NCBI GenBank assembly: GCA_029261965.1
Contig: JAJDAH010000477.1
Coordinates: forward strand, 1-64,000
Reading direction: 5' to 3'
Length of the DNA stretch: 64,000 nt
Source of the DNA: Polyangiaceae bacterium
Lineage (GTDB): Bacteria > Myxococcota_A > Polyangia > Polyangiales > Polyangiaceae
A program made the translations under genes and the position numbers. The first letter of the stretch is position 1, and each line of letters opens with the position of its first letter. Shown piece after piece: positions 48,930 to 58,231 of the stretch. Below the pieces are notes generated by a model. The model was not told where the DNA came from. It made no database searches and saw nothing but the letters and a program-made list of their open reading frames with translations.

Positions 48930-49708
48930 GCGCCGGGCCCGCTGGGTTGGGGGCCAGGCCGCACTGGCGCCACGCTCGGGTGATACGGGTAGTCTTGCAG
49001 ATCGGGTCCGCGTTCTGGAGGGGTGGGACCGCCGTAGAACGCGAGCCGGAACCCCAAGAACCCAGCGTGACCGTCGAGCGACAAGCTGAATAGGCGTTGG
49101 TACTCCAGAAACGGTCCAGCGCTGAACTTCGAGAACTGTAGCGGTTCCCACAGGACTCCGAGTCCGATGATCGAGAGCGCACCGCTGTCGCCGACGGTCT
49201 CTTGATCCTGGTTCTTGACCTTCATCGAACCGGCTCCGAAGTCGCCGTAGATGCCGAGGTCCTCAAAGACACCGCCTTGGTAGAACAAGGGGAAGGTTTC
49301 GACTCGAAACAGGACCGCGGTGCTCCCCGCGTCGAGGTCGTTTCCGCTGACACTCGTCACGCCAACGCCGATGCCGAAGGTGAGCCAGTCGGCGAGCGCG
49401 CCGCCGAGCCACAGCTTGAAGTTGTATCCGGCAGCCGCCCCGGTATCCGCCTCGAAGCGGCTGTCACCGATCTTGTCGCCCTCGTTGGGAAACGCCTGGA
49501 TTTGTGCCATCGCGCCGCTCGCCGCGACGCCAAACGTGACGTCACTCCGGCGCTTGGCCTTCTCGGCGTCGAACCCGCCCGTCCAGTCGTCTTGTTGAGC
49601 TCGGGCGGGAAGCGAAACCAAGAGCACCGCCACGAGCACTCCGGCGCCGAGCGCGACGCCAAACGCGCCGGGCGAGCTCAGCGAGGAACTTGAACGTTGG
49701 TCTCGCAT
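48920..49708 (-). CDS. Putative outer-membrane beta-barrel protein
   Basis: An about 262-residue exported protein. The signal core FGVALGAGVLVAVLLVSLPARAQ ends at an ARAQ site. The mature part alternates strands rich in Gly and aromatic residues (DVTFGVAASGAMAQIQAF; LADWLTFGIGVGVTSVSG; LSLDGHAGFLGFRLAFYGG) as in small porin-like barrels, and ends with Pro/Gly-rich residues. No family is recognised. The ATG at 49708 overlaps the vWA gene by 31 bases; no Shine-Dalgarno is seen, so the start is uncertain. Confidence 0.7.
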   Translation of the reverse strand: MRDQRSSSSLSSPGAFGVALGAGVLVAVLLVSLPARAQQDDWTGGFDAEKAKRRSDVTFGVAASGAMAQIQAFPNEGDKIGDSRFEADTGAAAGYNFKLWLGGALADWLTFGIGVGVTSVSGNDLDAGSTAVLFRVETFPLFYQGGVFEDLGIYGDFGAGSMKVKNQDQETVGDSGALSIIGLGVLWEPLQFSKFSAGPFLEYQRLFSLSLDGHAGFLGFRLAFYGGPTPPERGPDLQDYPYHPSVAPVRPGPQPSGPGAQE

Positions 49709-51072
49709 CCGAACAAAACGTCGATTCGTCCGTTCTCGTCTCGTGTGATCACGTCGCAGGTCGCATCGCATGCCAGCACCCTCGTCGGCGAGGTGTTGTC
49801 ATCGTAATACCAGCCCCCGCTCGGTCCACAATCCCCAGCGCTCTGGTGGAAAAAGATGTCCTCTGGGGCGCCGGCTCCGGGCGTGAACCTCACGTTGACG
49901 AGGTCTTTGTCGAACGTTTGTCCCGCCGGCGGTGCGGGGATGTCCCACTCGCAGCTGAGCTGGGCGCCGGCGATCACGCCTTGCGCGATCGCTTGAAACA
50001 TCGCGTCGAAGTCGTCGTTGCGACAGGTGGGCCACCTGAGGCCACCAGTGAGGACGCTGAGTCCCTGGTAGCCCGTTCCGGCGCCGTCCGAACCCGGTGA
50101 GCATTCACCCGTCTGAATCGGTGCGGTCGGCGGCCACGGCTCGCTCGCCGGCGCGTTCTCGCTCATGGCTACGATGCTGAACCAGTTGTAGTTGCGGCTC
50201 GCCGCGGTTCCGAAGTGCTGGGGGGATAGAGCGAGCAGCGCCGCGTCGAAGTCTTGAGCCACCCGCTGTCCGCCGGCGACGCCGTTGCCGTCGTCGAAGT
50301 CGTAACCGTACTTGTTGCAAGAGACGTCGTCATCGGTGATCTCGACGAAGGTCTTGAACGAATCGGGCCTCAAGAACTCGGACCAGCCGTTGGCGGCGAC
50401 CGGCGTCCAGTTGAACGGTCGATTGCCGAGATCGTTGTTGTCGTCCGCGAGCTCGTCGCCCGTGCCGAATGCCTCGAGCAGTTTGCAGAGCGAATCGCGA
50501 CTCTCGATGTCGGTGCTGTGGTGGAAGAATCTCGGCGGATTGTTCTGGAGCTGCGTGTTGTGCGGATCGGCGCAGTCCGACGCACCGAGGGGCGCACGGA
50601 TGCACACCGGATTGTCGCTACCACCGAGTCGACGGCCGACCTCGCCGTAGCGCGTCACCATGATCACGCGATAGTCGATGCCGCTCGCCTCGATGATCTG
50701 CGCGAAGTCGTCGTTGATGCGGTCTTGGACTTGGTTGATCTCGCCGTCCATGCTGCTCGAGTTGTCGATGACAAAGATCACGTCGACCGGCTTCTTGATC
50801 GATTCGGCCTGCTGAACGACGGCCGCGCACTCGCCCCCGTCCGTCAGGCCCCCGCCGGAGCCGGCGCCGCTTCCGCCGGCGCCGCTTCCGCCGGTGCCGG
50901 TGCCCGCGCCGATGCCCAGCCCGCCGTCGCTGGTCCCCGCGCCTCCGCTCGCCGTTCCGGCATCCCCTTCCGACCCGTCAGCGGCGCTCTCAGTACCGCT
51001 GGACGAGCACGCCAGCACAACTGCGATCGATCCCAAAGAAAGAGCGCCCCAGCGCCGCGACGTCATCGCCAT
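49678..51072 (-). CDS. vWA-domain lipoprotein
   Basis: A 464-residue exported protein with a lipobox (VVLACSSS, Cys22). A Gly/Ser/Thr linker to about residue 80 leads to a von Willebrand factor A domain with an intact MIDAS start (DVIFVIDNSSSMDGE). The domain is large and holds several Cys (CIRAPLGASDC, DDDVSCNKY). The C-terminal part (CEWDIPAPPAG; CDATCDVIT) adds more cysteines. Myxobacterial vWA lipoproteins of this type are predicted to be surface-exposed; ligands unknown. The ATG at 51072 (or 51066) is used; the frame reaches 52158 over an antisense region. Confidence 0.85.
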   Translation of the reverse strand: MAMTSRRWGALSLGSIAVVLACSSSGTESAADGSEGDAGTASGGAGTSDGGLGIGAGTGTGGSGAGGSGAGSGGGLTDGGECAAVVQQAESIKKPVDVIFVIDNSSSMDGEINQVQDRINDDFAQIIEASGIDYRVIMVTRYGEVGRRLGGSDNPVCIRAPLGASDCADPHNTQLQNNPPRFFHHSTDIESRDSLCKLLEAFGTGDELADDNNDLGNRPFNWTPVAANGWSEFLRPDSFKTFVEITDDDVSCNKYGYDFDDGNGVAGGQRVAQDFDAALLALSPQHFGTAASRNYNWFSIVAMSENAPASEPWPPTAPIQTGECSPGSDGAGTGYQGLSVLTGGLRWPTCRNDDFDAMFQAIAQGVIAGAQLSCEWDIPAPPAGQTFDKDLVNVRFTPGAGAPEDIFFHQSAGDCGPSGGWYYDDNTSPTRVLACDATCDVITRDENGRIDVLFGCETNVQVPR

Positions 51073-51150
51073 AACGCCCGAAGATACCACGACCGCCCTT
51101 TGCCTGCCCTGATCCGGCGCGCGCGGCGGATCCGCGTTAGACTGGCGCCA

Positions 51151-53526
51151 ATGGCTCGAGTCGCGGTGGTTTTCCCACCGCTGCGCGTCGCGCGCGACTT
51201 CATCGACTACCCGTACTTCGCCGACCTCGGCGCGGTGCAGGCGGCGGCCCTCCTGCGTGCCCAGGGCCACGACGTGCAGCTCGTTGACGCCCTCGCCCGC
51301 CCGGGGGCCGAGCTCGCACCATTGGACGGGGACTACGTTCGGCTCGGCACGACCATCGACGACGTCGTGGGGGCCACCGAAAACGCCGACGTGTTCGTCC
51401 TCGCTTTCACGCCGTTTCATCGGCCGCCGGAACGTGAGCCCTTGCTCGCCGAGTTGCTCGAGAAGCTCCGCGCACACGGCGACGCCTCGATCGTGCTCGC
51501 CGACCTCTACCAAACGGGCCAACACGTCGTCGACGTGCCCTCGACCGCCTTGCTCGCCACCTACCCGGAAGTCGACGCCGTCGTTCGGTACGAGGCCGAG
51601 GGGGTGCTGCCGGCGCTCGTCGCAGAGCTGGCCGCTACCGGCCGCCCAAGTCGCCCGCGGGTCGAAATTGGCCACGAATTCCCCAAGCTCGACGAGCTCC
51701 CGTTGCCCGCGTGGGATCTCACCGACCCGGCGGCCTATTGGCGCTTTCACGAGAGCGTCATGGTCGGGCTCGGTCGCCCCGAGTGGGCATTCCCGATCGA
51801 CCGACGCAGCATGCCCATGCTGTCGACTCGAGGTTGTCCGTTTCGGTGCGCCCACTGCTCTTCGAACGCGGGCCTGCCGGCGGGCACGCCAAAAAACCAG
51901 CGGCGCCACTCGGTCGAGTACTTGGGCCGCTACCTGGACATGTTGAAGGCGCTTGGCGCCGAGCGAGTGCACCTGCTCGACGAGCTCGCCAACGTCAACG
52001 AGCGCCACTTCGACCGGTTGCTCGAAATGCTCGAAGAGCGCCAGCTGGCCTTCGAAATCCCCAACGGGGTGCGTGCCGACTACGTGCTCGAGAAACATCT
52101 CCGAGCGATGAAGGGGCGGCTCACCACGTTGAGCGTCAGCGCCGAGAGCGGCGTGCAACGGGTGGTCGACGAAGTGGTCGGCAAAGACCTCGATCTGGCC
52201 GCGATCCTCACGGTCGCCGAGCGCGCCCAGACGGCTGACGTGCCTCTACTCGTTCACTTCATGATCGGGCTGCCGGGCGAGACCAAGAACGAGATCAACG
52301 GGACGCTCGACTTCGCGATGAAGCTGCACGACGAGTTCGATGCCTGGCCGAGCGTGCAGTTCGCCACCCCGCTGCCCGGCACTCGCTTGGCGAAAATGGC
52401 CAGCGAGAGCGCGAGAGTGCTGCCGACGGTGCAGGACTGGGGGCCGCATTTCCAGAAGGCGCCGACCATCGCCACGCAGGACTTCACGCTCGAGGATCTC
52501 GAAGTCTTCAAGTCCACGTTCGACATGCGCTTCGCGGCGTCCGGCGGACCGAAAAAGGTGATCATGAACGTCACCTACAAGTGCAACAATCGGTGCACGT
52601 TCTGCGCCGTGGGCACGCGCACGCAGTTCGACGGTGATTTCGACCAGCAGAAGGAGCTATTGGTCAAGTATCGCAAACGCGGAGTCGAGCTACTCGACTA
52701 CGACGGCGGCGAGCCGACCCTCAACCCGAGGTTGTTTCAGCTCATCAAATTCGCTCGCCGCATCGGCTACGAAAAAGTCAACGTCACGACGAACGGACGA
52801 ATGGCGCAATACGAAGAGTACGCCCAGAAGCTCGTCACCTCGGGAATCACGACGCTTCTGTTCAGCATTCACGGGCCGAACCGATGGATTCATGCGGCAA
52901 ACGTCGGAGTACCCGAGGCATTCGACCAGACGCTCGACGGCGTGCGAAATTGCCGACGCCTCGCGCCCGACAGCGTCGAACTCGGTGCCAACATCACGCT
53001 GACGAAAAGCAACTACAAACACATCGGTGAGACCGTCGAGCTCATCCACAGCCTCGGTCTCGGATGGCTCAACGTGCAGTTCTTGACACCTTTCGGACGC
53101 GCGACGAACACCGTGAATCCGGACACCCAAGCGGCAGCCGACGCGACCATGCGCGCCATCGACGAGTGGAAGGACCGCGTGAGGTTCTGCGTGATCAATC
53201 TGCCCTGGTGCTACATGCCCGGCTACGAAGAGTTCTTGATGGGCGACTTGCTCAAGCTCGAGCGGCACATGCTGTTCGTGAACAACGAAGAAGTGAACTT
53301 GTTCGAGTACTTGCGAGAGCAGCGCGAGTACACCGAGCCATGCGGAGGATGCACACGCCGCGTCTTCTGTGGCGGGTTTTATCGAATGGACGACGTGCCC
53401 GAGCCCGAATGGTTGATCGAACCCGAGGATCTCGTCCGCCCCATCGAGACCGACGGCCTGACAGCGCACCCGCGGCCCGAAAGGCCCCGGGGCGCGCAGC
53501 TCAAAGTCGTTGCCGACGCCGAATGA
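51151..53526 (+). CDS. Fusion of two radical SAM modules with B12-binding-like N-terminus
   Basis: A 791-residue protein. Residues 1-170 resemble a B12-binding domain (VVFPPLRVARDFIDYPYFADLG, DVFVLAFTPFHRPPEREP), though no clear DxHxxG was seen. The first radical SAM module has CPFRCAHC at 229-236 and HFMIGLPGETKNEI. The second has CNNRCTFC at 478-485, DYDGGEPTLNP and a SPASM-like CGGCTRRVFC starting at 731. Two complete active-site motifs on one chain are rare. The second module is most like the radical SAM proteins of the 34-41 kb operon. The next gene starts in an ATGA overlap. Start ATG at 51151. Confidence 0.85.
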   Translation: MARVAVVFPPLRVARDFIDYPYFADLGAVQAAALLRAQGHDVQLVDALARPGAELAPLDGDYVRLGTTIDDVVGATENADVFVLAFTPFHRPPEREPLLAELLEKLRAHGDASIVLADLYQTGQHVVDVPSTALLATYPEVDAVVRYEAEGVLPALVAELAATGRPSRPRVEIGHEFPKLDELPLPAWDLTDPAAYWRFHESVMVGLGRPEWAFPIDRRSMPMLSTRGCPFRCAHCSSNAGLPAGTPKNQRRHSVEYLGRYLDMLKALGAERVHLLDELANVNERHFDRLLEMLEERQLAFEIPNGVRADYVLEKHLRAMKGRLTTLSVSAESGVQRVVDEVVGKDLDLAAILTVAERAQTADVPLLVHFMIGLPGETKNEINGTLDFAMKLHDEFDAWPSVQFATPLPGTRLAKMASESARVLPTVQDWGPHFQKAPTIATQDFTLEDLEVFKSTFDMRFAASGGPKKVIMNVTYKCNNRCTFCAVGTRTQFDGDFDQQKELLVKYRKRGVELLDYDGGEPTLNPRLFQLIKFARRIGYEKVNVTTNGRMAQYEEYAQKLVTSGITTLLFSIHGPNRWIHAANVGVPEAFDQTLDGVRNCRRLAPDSVELGANITLTKSNYKHIGETVELIHSLGLGWLNVQFLTPFGRATNTVNPDTQAAADATMRAIDEWKDRVRFCVINLPWCYMPGYEEFLMGDLLKLERHMLFVNNEEVNLFEYLREQREYTEPCGGCTRRVFCGGFYRMDDVPEPEWLIEPEDLVRPIETDGLTAHPRPERPRGAQLKVVADAE

Positions 53527-54794
53527 GCCAGCAAACCATGGCCCAGAAGGTCCTCGCTCGGGCGGCGGGGCGAAACAGCACCCAGGCCGGGGAATACGTC
53601 ACGGCGAAAGTCGATCGCATCATGGCTCACGAGGCGTTCAGCTTGTGTGTCATGAAGCTGATGAAGATCGGCGTGAACCAGGTCTTCGATCCCGAAAAAG
53701 TAATCGTCATTCTCGATCACTATTTTCCCGCGCCAACCCAGGAGATGGCGGCGGGACACTTGATGGCGCGCAGCCTCGCAAAGTCCCTGGGCATCAAACA
53801 TTTTCTCGGACACGCAGGCATTTGCCACCAGGTCTTGACCGAGCGCGGCTTGGTGCGCCCGGGACACCTGGTGTTCGGCACCGACTCGCACAGCACGACC
53901 TACGGCGCCATCGGTGCTGCTGGCACGGGGCTCGGACTCACCGAAATCAGCTACGCGATGGCCACCGGCGAGCTCTGGCTCCAGGTGCCGCCGACCATTC
54001 GCTTCGTGCTCGAGGGCCAGGCCCGCGCAGGCTTGATGAGCAAAGACGTCATCCTGCACATCGCCGGAAAGCACGGCACCGAGGCGGCCCAGTATCGGTC
54101 GATCGAGTTCGCCGGCGACGCGGCGGAACGCATGACCATCGCCAGCCGGATGACCATGAGTAACATGGGCGTCGAAATCGGCGCCAAATTCGCGTTCTTC
54201 GCCGCCGACTCTACCACTTGCGACTACCTGTTCGAGCGTACGGGAGAGAACGTAGAGCCGTTCGGCCCGGACACGGATCCCGAATACGAAGAGACGCACA
54301 TCGTCGACGTCGCCGAGCTCGAGCCGCAAGTGGCCCGACCCCACAGCCCTGGCAACGTGGCAAAAGTGAGCGACCTTCGCGACGTGCCGGTGGCGCAAGC
54401 TTTCATCGGCTCGTGCACGAACGCACGGCTCGAAGACTTCGAGGTCGCGGCGAAGGTGCTCGCGGGCAGGCGGGTTCACGCCGAGACACGATTGATCGTC
54501 ACCCCGGCATCCCAGGACGTTCACCTCGAAGCAACCAAGGCCGGCTTTGTTCAAACCCTGCTCGAAGCCGGGGCCCACGTCACCGCGTCGGGGTGCGGCG
54601 CCTGTCCCGGCGGTCACAACGGAGTCGTCGGTCCCGGTGAAGCCTGCATCTCTTCGACCAACCGTAACTTCCGCGGTCGAATGGGCAGCACGGAGGCCGA
54701 GATCTATCTCGCTTCCCCCGCGACGGTTGCCGCCTCGGCCATCACGGGCAAAATCACCGATCCGCGAGACTTCTGGGACGGAACGACGCTGTGA
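53523..54794 (+). CDS. LeuC-like aconitase family large subunit (isopropylmalate/homoaconitate type)
   Basis: A 423-residue [4Fe-4S] hydro-lyase large subunit of the short LeuC/HacA type. Features: HYFPAPTQEM, FGTDSHSTTYGAIGA, and the cluster cysteines in IGSCTNARLED and ASGCGACPGGHNG. It would isomerise 3-isopropylmalate, homocitrate or (R)-citramalate-type substrates with LeuD encoded next door. It overlaps the radical SAM fusion gene by ATGA, which is unusual: leuCD are normally with leuA/leuB. Substrate cannot be decided from the sequence alone. Confidence 0.9.
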   Translation: MSQQTMAQKVLARAAGRNSTQAGEYVTAKVDRIMAHEAFSLCVMKLMKIGVNQVFDPEKVIVILDHYFPAPTQEMAAGHLMARSLAKSLGIKHFLGHAGICHQVLTERGLVRPGHLVFGTDSHSTTYGAIGAAGTGLGLTEISYAMATGELWLQVPPTIRFVLEGQARAGLMSKDVILHIAGKHGTEAAQYRSIEFAGDAAERMTIASRMTMSNMGVEIGAKFAFFAADSTTCDYLFERTGENVEPFGPDTDPEYEETHIVDVAELEPQVARPHSPGNVAKVSDLRDVPVAQAFIGSCTNARLEDFEVAAKVLAGRRVHAETRLIVTPASQDVHLEATKAGFVQTLLEAGAHVTASGCGACPGGHNGVVGPGEACISSTNRNFRGRMGSTEAEIYLASPATVAASAITGKITDPRDFWDGTTL

Positions 54795-55306
54795 GCGCGA
54801 ACGAAACCCATCGCCGCCGAGGCAAAGTCTGGGTGTTCGGTGACGACGTCGACACCGATCAAATGGCGCCCTTCGCGACCCTGACGTCTGGGTGGGACGA
54901 AATAAAAAAGGCGATGTTTCCCGAGCGTCGCGACTTCGTCGACAGCGTGCAACCCGGTGACATCATCGTCGCAGGAAGGAACTGGGGTTGCGGCTCGAGC
55001 CGCGAGCACGCCCCGGAGAACCTGAAGAAGCTCGGCGTCAGCGCCGTTCTCGCCGAGTCCTTCGCGCGGATCTATTTCCGAAATTGCATTGCCATTGCGT
55101 TCCCGAACGCGGCCTGCCCTGGCATCACCCAGGCGGTCGACGCCCGAGACGAGGTCGAGCTCGACCTCGAGACCGGCATCGTGAAAAACCTCACGCGGAG
55201 CAGGCAGCTCCGGGCAAACCCCTACACCAAGGAGATGCTCGACATCGTCGCCGAAGGCGGGCTGATGAACCGGCTCGCCGCGCAAATCGCGGCGAGCAAT
55301 CGTTGA
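54791..55306 (+). CDS. LeuD-like aconitase family small subunit
   Basis: A 171-residue small subunit with the family motifs [16 protein letters not shown] (about 12-27), [20 protein letters not shown] (about 63-82) and [16 protein letters not shown]. The YLRT-like specificity loop is not clear, so isopropylmalate versus homoaconitate cannot be separated. It overlaps the large-subunit stop by ATGA, so the two are made in equal amounts. A short cytochrome c-like remnant lies just downstream. Confidence 0.9.
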   Translation: MSANETHRRRGKVWVFGDDVDTDQMAPFATLTSGWDEIKKAMFPERRDFVDSVQPGDIIVAGRNWGCGSSREHAPENLKKLGVSAVLAESFARIYFRNCIAIAFPNAACPGITQAVDARDEVELDLETGIVKNLTRSRQLRANPYTKEMLDIVAEGGLMNRLAAQIAASNR

Positions 55307-55323
55307 GCGTCGTTAGACATTGC

Positions 55324-55404
55324 ATGCGCTGGAAGCGGGCAATATGGGCGCAGCTCGACCCCGAGCAGATCGCCGATCTCACGCTGTTTCTGAAATCGCT
55401 CTAA
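55324..55404 (+). pseudogene. Possible cytochrome c C-terminal remnant
   Basis: A 26-codon stretch from ATG ends with LDPEQIADLTLFLKSL, resembling the C-terminal helix of class I cytochromes c. No CXXCH is present in it or upstream, so any ancestral haem-binding part is lost. The adjacent convergent gene encodes a 4-cresol-dehydrogenase-like flavoprotein, whose family uses a cytochrome c partner, which makes the remnant suggestive. It could equally be chance. Confidence 0.3.
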
Positions 55405-55413
55405 GCCGCCACT

Positions 55414-56994
55414 CTAGTCGCCGCGGCCCGTGGGAAACTCGTAGCGGCCGGGCGACAGTACACCGCTCGGATCGAGCGCAGCTTTGATCCGCCGGAGCAC
55501 CGCACCGTGCTCGTCTCGCGGCGGGGCGAGCGAGCGCATGCTCTGAACCCCGAGGCGATACGGTAGGTATCCGAACGCCCTGAGAGCTTCGAGCAGCGCG
55601 TCGTGACAAGCCAGGGCGCGACCGTCTTCGCCGTCGACGTCGCGGTCGTAGATGATGAGCGGGACGAGGTACATGACGCGTTCGGTCTGCGCGATCATCG
55701 CGATGAGCGGCTCGAACCCATGAGCGGGCATTTTTTCTTCGCAGAGCTTCACCGCGCGGACGACATCCGCGCCGCGAAGCGGCACTGCCGGACACACCCA
55801 CAAGACGCCGCAGCCGTCGCGATCGGGATCCAGCTCGCTGGCGGGCGGCGGAGCGCGCTTGCGCCAGTAGACGCTGCGCAAGCTGCCCTCGTGGGGAATG
55901 CCTTGCAGGAAGTCGAGCGCCGGCTCGTGCTCAGTGAACAGCTCATGACCGCTCGTCGGCTCTCCGGTGCGTTCGAGAATCGACAGATCGTCGACCCGAG
56001 GGCTCAGCGTCTTTTCCATGTGCAAACGATGCGCGCGTCCCTGCTCGGCGCTTGCCGCATAGATCGCGGTCAGCCCGAACCAAGTCGCCCCGCCCCACCG
56101 CTTGCTGAGCTTTTCGACGACCTCGCGTGAAAGGGGCGTCGTTCCACGTGCTTCGTCCCAGGGATACTGTCCGTCAGTCGAGAGAACACGGTAGTCGTTC
56201 CAAATACCGACCGCCGAACGAATCGTACCGTCGAGTCGGAGCGTCCGGCATGCGTCGACGAGCCCCGCGAGCTTGTCCGGATCTCGCAACCGAAACCGCA
56301 CGGCGTGGAGCGAGCGTGGAAGCGGCTGCAGCCAGACGGTCATGCGAGTCACGACGCCGAGATTCGATTGGCTGAACAGGCCGTCGAGGGCCGGACCCAC
56401 GCCCCAACGGTGCAAGGGACCGAGCGGGGTGTCGTCGAATCGACCGAAACCCGTGTTGACGACCTCGCCGGTCGAAAGCACGACTTCGAGCGCGCACACG
56501 TGTGCCCAGCGGTCACCGTAGGGTCCGGTCCCATCGCCGCGCTCGATGGCGTTGCCGACCACGCTCGCCCGTGGACTCGCCCCGGTGGTATTCGCGAAGA
56601 GCCGAGACCCCCGCTCTTTCAGAAAGTCGTAGAGCTGGCCGAAGGTGACGCCGGGCTCCACAGTCACGTGCGCCATCTCCTCGTCGAAGAAGGTGATCCG
56701 GTTCATGCGTCCGAGATCGAGCAGAATGGCCCCGTCGCTCGTCGGCACGCGGGAGCCGAGGCCCCAATTTCGTCCCCCACTGATTGGGTAGACTGCCAAC
56801 CGGTGTTTCGCGACGACCAATAGGCAGGCCCGAACCTCGTCCCGGTCCGCCGGTCGTACGATGGCGGCGATTTTCTGCGTGGTGGCGAACGTGGCGCGCT
56901 CCGCGGCACGCACCGACGAATCGTCGAGCAAGTGCTCGGGGCCGACGACGCCGGAGAGCTCCCGTAGCGCCTCCGCCCGGCCCGGATGCTTCAC
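55414..56994 (-). CDS. FAD-binding oxidoreductase, vanillyl-alcohol oxidase / 4-cresol dehydrogenase-like
   Basis: A 526-residue flavoprotein of the VAO/PCMH family. The FAD domain shows AIVRPADRDEVRACLLVV and VYPISGGRNWGLGSRVP, then GASPRASVVGNAIERGDG. The substrate domain contains GIPHEGSLRSVYWRKR and the end LDPSGVLSPGRYEF. Family members oxidise p-substituted phenols; p-cresol methylhydroxylase works with a cytochrome c. The covalent-FAD residue cannot be fixed without an alignment. It converges with the leuD side, leaving 9 bases after the cytochrome c-like remnant. Confidence 0.88.
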   Translation of the reverse strand: MKHPGRAEALRELSGVVGPEHLLDDSSVRAAERATFATTQKIAAIVRPADRDEVRACLLVVAKHRLAVYPISGGRNWGLGSRVPTSDGAILLDLGRMNRITFFDEEMAHVTVEPGVTFGQLYDFLKERGSRLFANTTGASPRASVVGNAIERGDGTGPYGDRWAHVCALEVVLSTGEVVNTGFGRFDDTPLGPLHRWGVGPALDGLFSQSNLGVVTRMTVWLQPLPRSLHAVRFRLRDPDKLAGLVDACRTLRLDGTIRSAVGIWNDYRVLSTDGQYPWDEARGTTPLSREVVEKLSKRWGGATWFGLTAIYAASAEQGRAHRLHMEKTLSPRVDDLSILERTGEPTSGHELFTEHEPALDFLQGIPHEGSLRSVYWRKRAPPPASELDPDRDGCGVLWVCPAVPLRGADVVRAVKLCEEKMPAHGFEPLIAMIAQTERVMYLVPLIIYDRDVDGEDGRALACHDALLEALRAFGYLPYRLGVQSMRSLAPPRDEHGAVLRRIKAALDPSGVLSPGRYEFPTGRGD

Positions 56995-57047
56995 GGCTTT
57001 CCTCGGGGCACGTCGCCTACGGTTCTAGCAGGATCCAGCGCTCGAGA

Positions 57048-58088
57048 TCAGTCGCCGTTGCCCTCGTAGTACCAGTTGTAGCCGTCCGTACCGCCCTCTT
57101 CGTAGAGGGCGAGGAACGCGTCCGGCTCGTCGATGTAAACGAACGGGAAGATGCACATTTCGTGTTTGTCCGCGGTGGGTCCGAAAACCAAGGGCTCATC
57201 GAGATCGAAGTTCTTGTGGGTGCACTCGAACCGAATCTGGTCCCCCCGTTGTGGGCGCAGCACGAGTGGTGGCTTCCCGTCGGCGGCGAGGATCTCCAAG
57301 GGCGGCCCGTCGTACTGCTCGGTGGAATAGACCTTCTGCTCGACGCCATCCACGGTCGCCCACGCCTCGAACAGCGTGCCGTGCCGGTGCATGTGCGACG
57401 TCATCAAGAGGATGGCCACGTCAGTTTCAGGCACCCACGTACGTCCGATGGTGCGCTCTTCTCGCGGGGGCACGTTGATTTCGGAGTTTCCTGGCTGCGC
57501 CTCCACGGCGAGGAACCGAACGTCCTCGGCGGCCACCGTCTTGATCTTGACCCGCGAGTGCCCGGTTACCGTCTCGTTCGTGGCATTCAGGTAGTGCGCG
57601 TTGTGAATGAAGTACGCGCCGGTCGGCACTTCCATGCCAACGTATTTTCCCGTGTCGATGTAGACGTACTTGAAGACCGACCCCGCAACGATGGCGCCGA
57701 GGGTGTCGCCCACGACGGCCAGCCCCTCCGAGCTGAAGAGGTCGTAGGGTCCGCCGAGCGGGGGCACACCATCGCCCTTCCAGAGTGAAACGATGTAGTG
57801 GTGGCTCAGCGCCCCGAGCTGGTCGACCTCCATCTGCACGATGGCGCGATCCTCGAGATTACCGACCTCGTAGATCTGAAACCCCTGGTACTCCTCGCCC
57901 GGAGCCACGTCGATCGGTCCGAAGTCGTGACAAATGACCCCCAGCTCGTCGCAGCTAGCGTCGAAGCTCGGGCGCGAATTCGACCGAGGCTCGGCTCCGC
58001 CGGGCTCGGCTCCGCCGTCGTCGCCACCACCACAAGCTACACCCGTGACCGAAACGAGCGCCATGAACCACGCGCCACGAAGCGACAT
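57048..58088 (-). CDS. PHM-like copper type II monooxygenase lipoprotein
   Basis: A 346-residue exported protein with lipobox VTGVACGG (Cys19). The copper ligands of peptidylglycine alpha-hydroxylating monooxygenase are in place: H96-H97 (LSHHYIV), H165 (IHNAHYLN), H232-x-H234 (SHMHRHGT) and M311 (KHEMCIF), in the order expected for Cu(H) and Cu(M). The fold should be two jelly-roll domains. Likely oxidises a small substrate or peptide at the cell surface; substrate unknown. The ATG at 58088 is preceded by GGAGG five bases upstream. The neighbouring flavoprotein lies 53 bases downstream. Confidence 0.82.
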   Translation of the reverse strand: MSLRGAWFMALVSVTGVACGGGDDGGAEPGGAEPRSNSRPSFDASCDELGVICHDFGPIDVAPGEEYQGFQIYEVGNLEDRAIVQMEVDQLGALSHHYIVSLWKGDGVPPLGGPYDLFSSEGLAVVGDTLGAIVAGSVFKYVYIDTGKYVGMEVPTGAYFIHNAHYLNATNETVTGHSRVKIKTVAAEDVRFLAVEAQPGNSEINVPPREERTIGRTWVPETDVAILLMTSHMHRHGTLFEAWATVDGVEQKVYSTEQYDGPPLEILAADGKPPLVLRPQRGDQIRFECTHKNFDLDEPLVFGPTADKHEMCIFPFVYIDEPDAFLALYEEGGTDGYNWYYEGNGD

Positions 58089-58231
58089 GTCAGCCTCCAC
58101 GAAAGAACCGTTTCACGAATTGTCTTCGACGCGGAAGATGATCGCAAGCGAGCATGCGCAACACGGCGATGAGCTCATCGGGTACGCGGGCGTTTTGATT
58201 GCAATGACCCGGCCAGGGTCCGCCGGGTGTT

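Noticed and set aside
50254-51150. Upstream extension of the double radical SAM frame
   Set aside because: The extension is antisense to the vWA lipoprotein; the ATG at 51151 begins a recognisable B12-binding-like domain.
51073-52158. Upstream extension of the vWA lipoprotein frame
   Set aside because: It is antisense to the radical SAM fusion; the lipoprotein signal lies at 51072.
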